Origin: Psychrobacter sp. WY6 | Lineage (GTDB): Bacteria; Pseudomonadota; Gammaproteobacteria; Pseudomonadales; Moraxellaceae | DNA length: 64,000 nucleotides | Reading direction: 5' to 3' | Assembly (NCBI RefSeq): GCF_018448495.1 | Contig: NZ_CP049902.1 | Span: forward strand, 744,001 to 808,000 | In this document: piece after piece, positions 60,924 through 64,000 of the stretch | Position numbering within the stretch: the stretch's first letter is position 1 | Layout: the number at the start of each line of letters is the position of its first letter | Position numbers and translations under genes: made by a program | Notes under the pieces: generated by a model | Database searches by the model: none | What the model saw: only the letters and a program-made list of their open reading frames with translations | Told to the model about the DNA's origin: nothing

Positions 60924-62147
60924 TTAGCCTACTACTGCGCCCATCTGGAAAATCGGTAAATACATGGCAATCACCAAGCCACCGATCAATACGCCTAAGA
61001 CTGCCATAATCAAAGGTTCCATCAAGCTGGTCAATCCATCAACAGCGTTATCTACTTCATTTTCATAGTAGACGGCAACTTTGTCTAACATCTCTTCCAA
61101 ACTACCGGATTCTTCACCAATGCCAACCATTTGAATGGCTAAGCTTGGGAAAAGGTTGGTCGAGCGTATTGAAAACTGTAATTGTTGACCAGTAGAAACA
61201 TCATTTTTGATTTGCTGAGTGGCATTATAAAATACAACATTATTAGTGGCACCAGCTGTAGAGTCGAGGGCATCAATAAGTGGCACGCCCGCAGCAAAGG
61301 TCGTCGATAGTGTACGAGCAAAACGCGCGATAATCGCTTGATAGGCAATATTGCCAAATATTGGTGCTTTTAAAACCGCACGGTCTAAGAAGTCACGGAA
61401 TTTCTTAGAGCGTTTTTTCGTCTCTGAAAAGCCAATGATAGTACCGCCGATAATGATAATTAAAATAAACCACCACGCCTGCATCCACTCAGACATATTG
61501 ACAACCATTTGGGTAAAAGCAGGCAGCTCTGCACCAAAAGATTCAAATAGACCAGAAAATACAGGTACTACTTTAATTAGCAGGATGATAGTCACAATAA
61601 TAGCAACAACGATAACCGCGATAGGGTACTTCATTGCTTTCTTAATTTTGGCTTTAAGCAACTCACTTTTTTCTTTATAGGTAGCAACGCGTTCAAGCAT
61701 GGTTTCCAGTGCACCTGACTGCTCACCAGAATCGATGAGTGAACAAAACAGATCGTCAAAATAACGTGGGTGCTTGCGTAATGCTGAAGCAAAAGTCCCA
61801 CCCGCTTCAATGTCCGATTTTATTTGTAATACCAGATCTTTCATACTGGGATTATCAAGTGAGTCAGCAACAATCTCAAAGGATTGGGTCAATGGCACGC
61901 CCGCTTTCATCATGGTCGCCATTTGCCGAGAAAAAATAGCAATATCAATAGGTTTGATGGATTTCTTGAAAGTATAAAGCGGCTTCGGTTTTTTCTTAAT
62001 ACCTTTGACACTGATACCTTGTTTGCGTAAAGTCGCTTTTGCCAACTCTAAACTACGGCTGGTAGTCTCCCCTTTTACTTTTTGTCCGCGTCGATTCACC
62101 CCATCATAGACAAAGTCTAACAGCATGTCGGTCTTCGCTTTTGCCAT
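60924..62147 (-). CDS. pilC: Type IV pilus inner-membrane platform protein PilC
   Basis: Platform that couples the PilB/PilT motors to pilin assembly. FVYDGVNRRGQKVKGETTSRSL N-terminal domain, then two T2SSF repeats, IFSRQMATMMKAGVPLTQSFEIV and IARFARTLSTTFAAGVPLIDAL, each followed by membrane helices; ends YLPIFQMGAVVG. About 407 residues, frame intact. Start MAKAKTDM at 62147 with GGTAG upstream; the preceding in-frame residues are not family-like. Confidence 0.93.
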   Translation of the reverse strand: MAKAKTDMLLDFVYDGVNRRGQKVKGETTSRSLELAKATLRKQGISVKGIKKKPKPLYTFKKSIKPIDIAIFSRQMATMMKAGVPLTQSFEIVADSLDNPSMKDLVLQIKSDIEAGGTFASALRKHPRYFDDLFCSLIDSGEQSGALETMLERVATYKEKSELLKAKIKKAMKYPIAVIVVAIIVTIILLIKVVPVFSGLFESFGAELPAFTQMVVNMSEWMQAWWFILIIIIGGTIIGFSETKKRSKKFRDFLDRAVLKAPIFGNIAYQAIIARFARTLSTTFAAGVPLIDALDSTAGATNNVVFYNATQQIKNDVSTGQQLQFSIRSTNLFPSLAIQMVGIGEESGSLEEMLDKVAVYYENEVDNAVDGLTSLMEPLIMAVLGVLIGGLVIAMYLPIFQMGAVVG

Positions 62148-62539
62148 GTTACTACCCTCAAAATATTGTCTAATATAGATATTGCAAAGATGTACAACGA
62201 TGCCTGACTCATTACATAAAAAAGGCATACTTTATTTTAACGTAAAAAACCAGTATAACTCTGTTTTATATTTAAGTATATCTGGTAGGGATTATTGCTA
62301 ATTTATAAAAGTCTGTACGATTAACGCCCATCATATAAGTCCTCATATAAATAATGGCATTATTCATATAAGAGTGATTCTGAACTTTCGACTATACTTT
62401 TCACCATCGCACTGACAAAGACTGCTTTTTAGATAGCTAAAGATTAAAAAGTAGTTGGTTAGTCGCTTTGAACGTTCCCTTTCAGCAATCAGCAGTGCTT
62501 TTTTCTGTGCGTATTTGACCTGTAAAAAAGCAAACATAC
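62148..62539. other. pilB-pilC intergenic region
   Basis: About 390 bases between the pilB stop and pilC start; longer than usual for this cluster. No gene, terminator or repeat recognised; it could carry a pilC promoter. Confidence 0.4.
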
Positions 62540-64000
62540 TTACTCGGAAGTAACGCGCATCATTTCTTGAATACTGGTTACGCCTTGTAAGACTTTTAAA
62601 ATGCCAGAGCGACGCAGGTCTCGGAAGCCATTTTTGAGTGCAGCGTCTTTGATATCTATCGCGTTACCATCTTCCATAATGATACGTGAGATATCAGGGC
62701 TGACTTTCATGACTTCGTAGATACCGACTCGTCCTTTATAACCTTCACGGCATTCATTACAGCCTACTGGCTCGTGAATGATATTGTCTGGATTGTCCAA
62801 ATCAGCGTCTGTAAAGCCGAGCTCAAGCAGACTTTGCTTAGGGATATTAATAGGTTTTTTGCAGTTTTTACACAAACGTCGTGCTAAGCGCTGGGCGATA
62901 ACCAAGTTCACTGAAGTCGCGATATTAAAGGAGGCCACACCCATGTTCCGCAGCCGCGTCAGTGTTTCAGGTGCTGAGTTGGTATGTAGGGTTGAGAGCA
63001 CCATGTGCCCTGTTTGCGCTGCTTTAATTGCAATTTCAGCAGTCTCAAGGTCACGAATCTCACCAACCATGACGATATCAGGATCTTGGCGTAAAAAAGA
63101 TTTGAGGGCATTTGCGAAAGTTAGACCCACTTTTGGATTGACGTTGACTTGATTGATCCCCTCCAGGTTAATCTCCACCGGATCTTCAGCAGTGGATATG
63201 TTGGTCGCGCCAGTATTTAAAATATTAATACCAGTATAAAGCGACACGGTCTTACCAGAACCAGTTGGTCCCGTGATAAGCAACATACCTTGTGGTTTAT
63301 GCAGTGCCTCTAAAAACATATCTTTCTGATCAGGTTCATAGCCGAGCGCTTCAATACCCAACATCGCTGAAGAAGGATCCAAAATACGAAGTACAAGTTT
63401 TTCGCCAAATAGGGTAGGCAGACAGCTTACTCGAAAGTCGATGGCTTTATCTTTAGATATCTTGAGCTTGATACGTCCATCTTGTGGCACACGGCGCTCT
63501 GAAATATCCATCTGCGACATGACTTTTAAACGGGCCGCAATTTTCCCAGCCAGTTGTACAGGTGGATTGGCCATTTTTTGCATCACACCATCGACACGAA
63601 AGCGAACGCGATAGGTTTTTTCATAGGGTTCAAAGTGCAAGTCAGAGGCACCCATACGAATGGCATCAACCAGCATTTTATTAACAAATTTTACAACGGG
63701 TGCTTCCTCGACACCATCACTAAGCTTGGTCTCGCCTTCCTCTTCTTCACTTTCATCAAAGCCAACATTTAAATCGCTATCAGAGAAGCTATCAAAATTT
63801 TGCATAGCATCAGCGTAAAGACTCTCAATACGCTTTTTTAACTTGTCTTCTTCGACGACAATAGTTTCAATAGACAGCCGTGAATTAAAAGCAATAGCGT
63901 CAATTGCATCCACACGAGTTGGATCACTTAATGCGACGATAAACGCTGTCCTCGTTTGAATAATGGCAACGCATTAAATTTACGATAATTTTTTCATCTA
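62540..64000 (-). CDS. pilB: Type IV pilus extension ATPase PilB (partial, one frameshift)
   Basis: Hexameric motor for pilus extension; the 5' end lies beyond 64000. Visible: part of the N-terminal domain (KFNALPLFKRGQR, VALSDPTRVDAIDAIAF), N2 domain SDLHFEPYEKTYRVRFRVDG, Walker A ITGPTGSGKTVSLYT, Asp box TAEDPVEINLEGINQV, Walker B PDIVMVGEIRDLETAEIA, His box STLHTNSAPETLTRL, and the zinc cysteines CKNC and CNEC. The frame shifts near 63950; one more base gives GQRFIVALSDP-like sequence. Transcribed toward pilC and pilD. Confidence 0.92.

Overview
The window reads as chromosome of a gammaproteobacterium of the Moraxellaceae, most likely Psychrobacter. The protein sequences, the pilB-pilC-pilD-coaE cluster, the holC-pepA / lptF-lptG neighbourhood, the DUF2157-DUF4401 membrane pair and the moderately AT-rich composition all fit. 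No tRNA, rRNA or CRISPR array was found.

Layout. 0-1.3 kb: DUF4401/DUF2157 inner-membrane proteins. 2.0-8.3 kb: an oligopeptide ABC importer operon (oppABCDF) flanked by a 78-bp direct repeat; the right-hand copy is the 3' end of a DUF2798 gene. 9.2-11.0 kb: a YgeA-type amino-acid racemase and a nitronate monooxygenase. 11.1-14.4 kb: an accessory island with two P-loop ATPases behind a promoter buried in three phased palindromes, followed by a MITE-like element. 14.7-36 kb: housekeeping genes, including yigZ, rsuA, dsbC, dnaJ, dapB, a PLP decarboxylase, def, mpl, an NlpE-like lipoprotein, dsbB, gshA, erpA, yheS and rlpA. 36.7-37.0 kb: a second, composite MITE-like element. 37.2-38.6 kb: cbpA-cbpM. 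38.7-42.7 kb: two tandem sstT transporters separated by an IS3-family element that landed in a terminator. 42.9-49 kb: holC, pepA, an isochorismatase-like hydrolase, lptF and lptG. 49-57 kb: an RsmC-like methyltransferase, two small orphan genes, xerD, a methyltransferase, tusA, ruvX, algH and recN. 57.9-64 kb: ppnP, rlmB, coaE, and the type IV pilus genes pilD, pilC and pilB (pilB runs off the end).

Two points affect every reading of this sequence. First, about half of the recognisable genes are broken by single-base shifts, many at homopolymer runs, and conserved or essential genes (dnaJ, dapB, holC, lptF, lptG, gshA, xerD) are hit. I treat these as probable base-calling errors and give the repaired gene spans. 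Second, two sites at 17.5 and 35.5 kb match the parS consensus TGTTNCACGTGAAACA, with two degenerate relatives between them, which suggests that the window lies in the origin-proximal part of the chromosome.

The best candidate for an undescribed system is the dual-ATPase locus at 11.1-14.4 kb. Both proteins carry a P-loop and a winged-helix-like region, the second has a markedly AT-rich C-terminal segment, and the promoter looks like a repressor-controlled switch. Its function is unknown; defence or stress sensing is inference.
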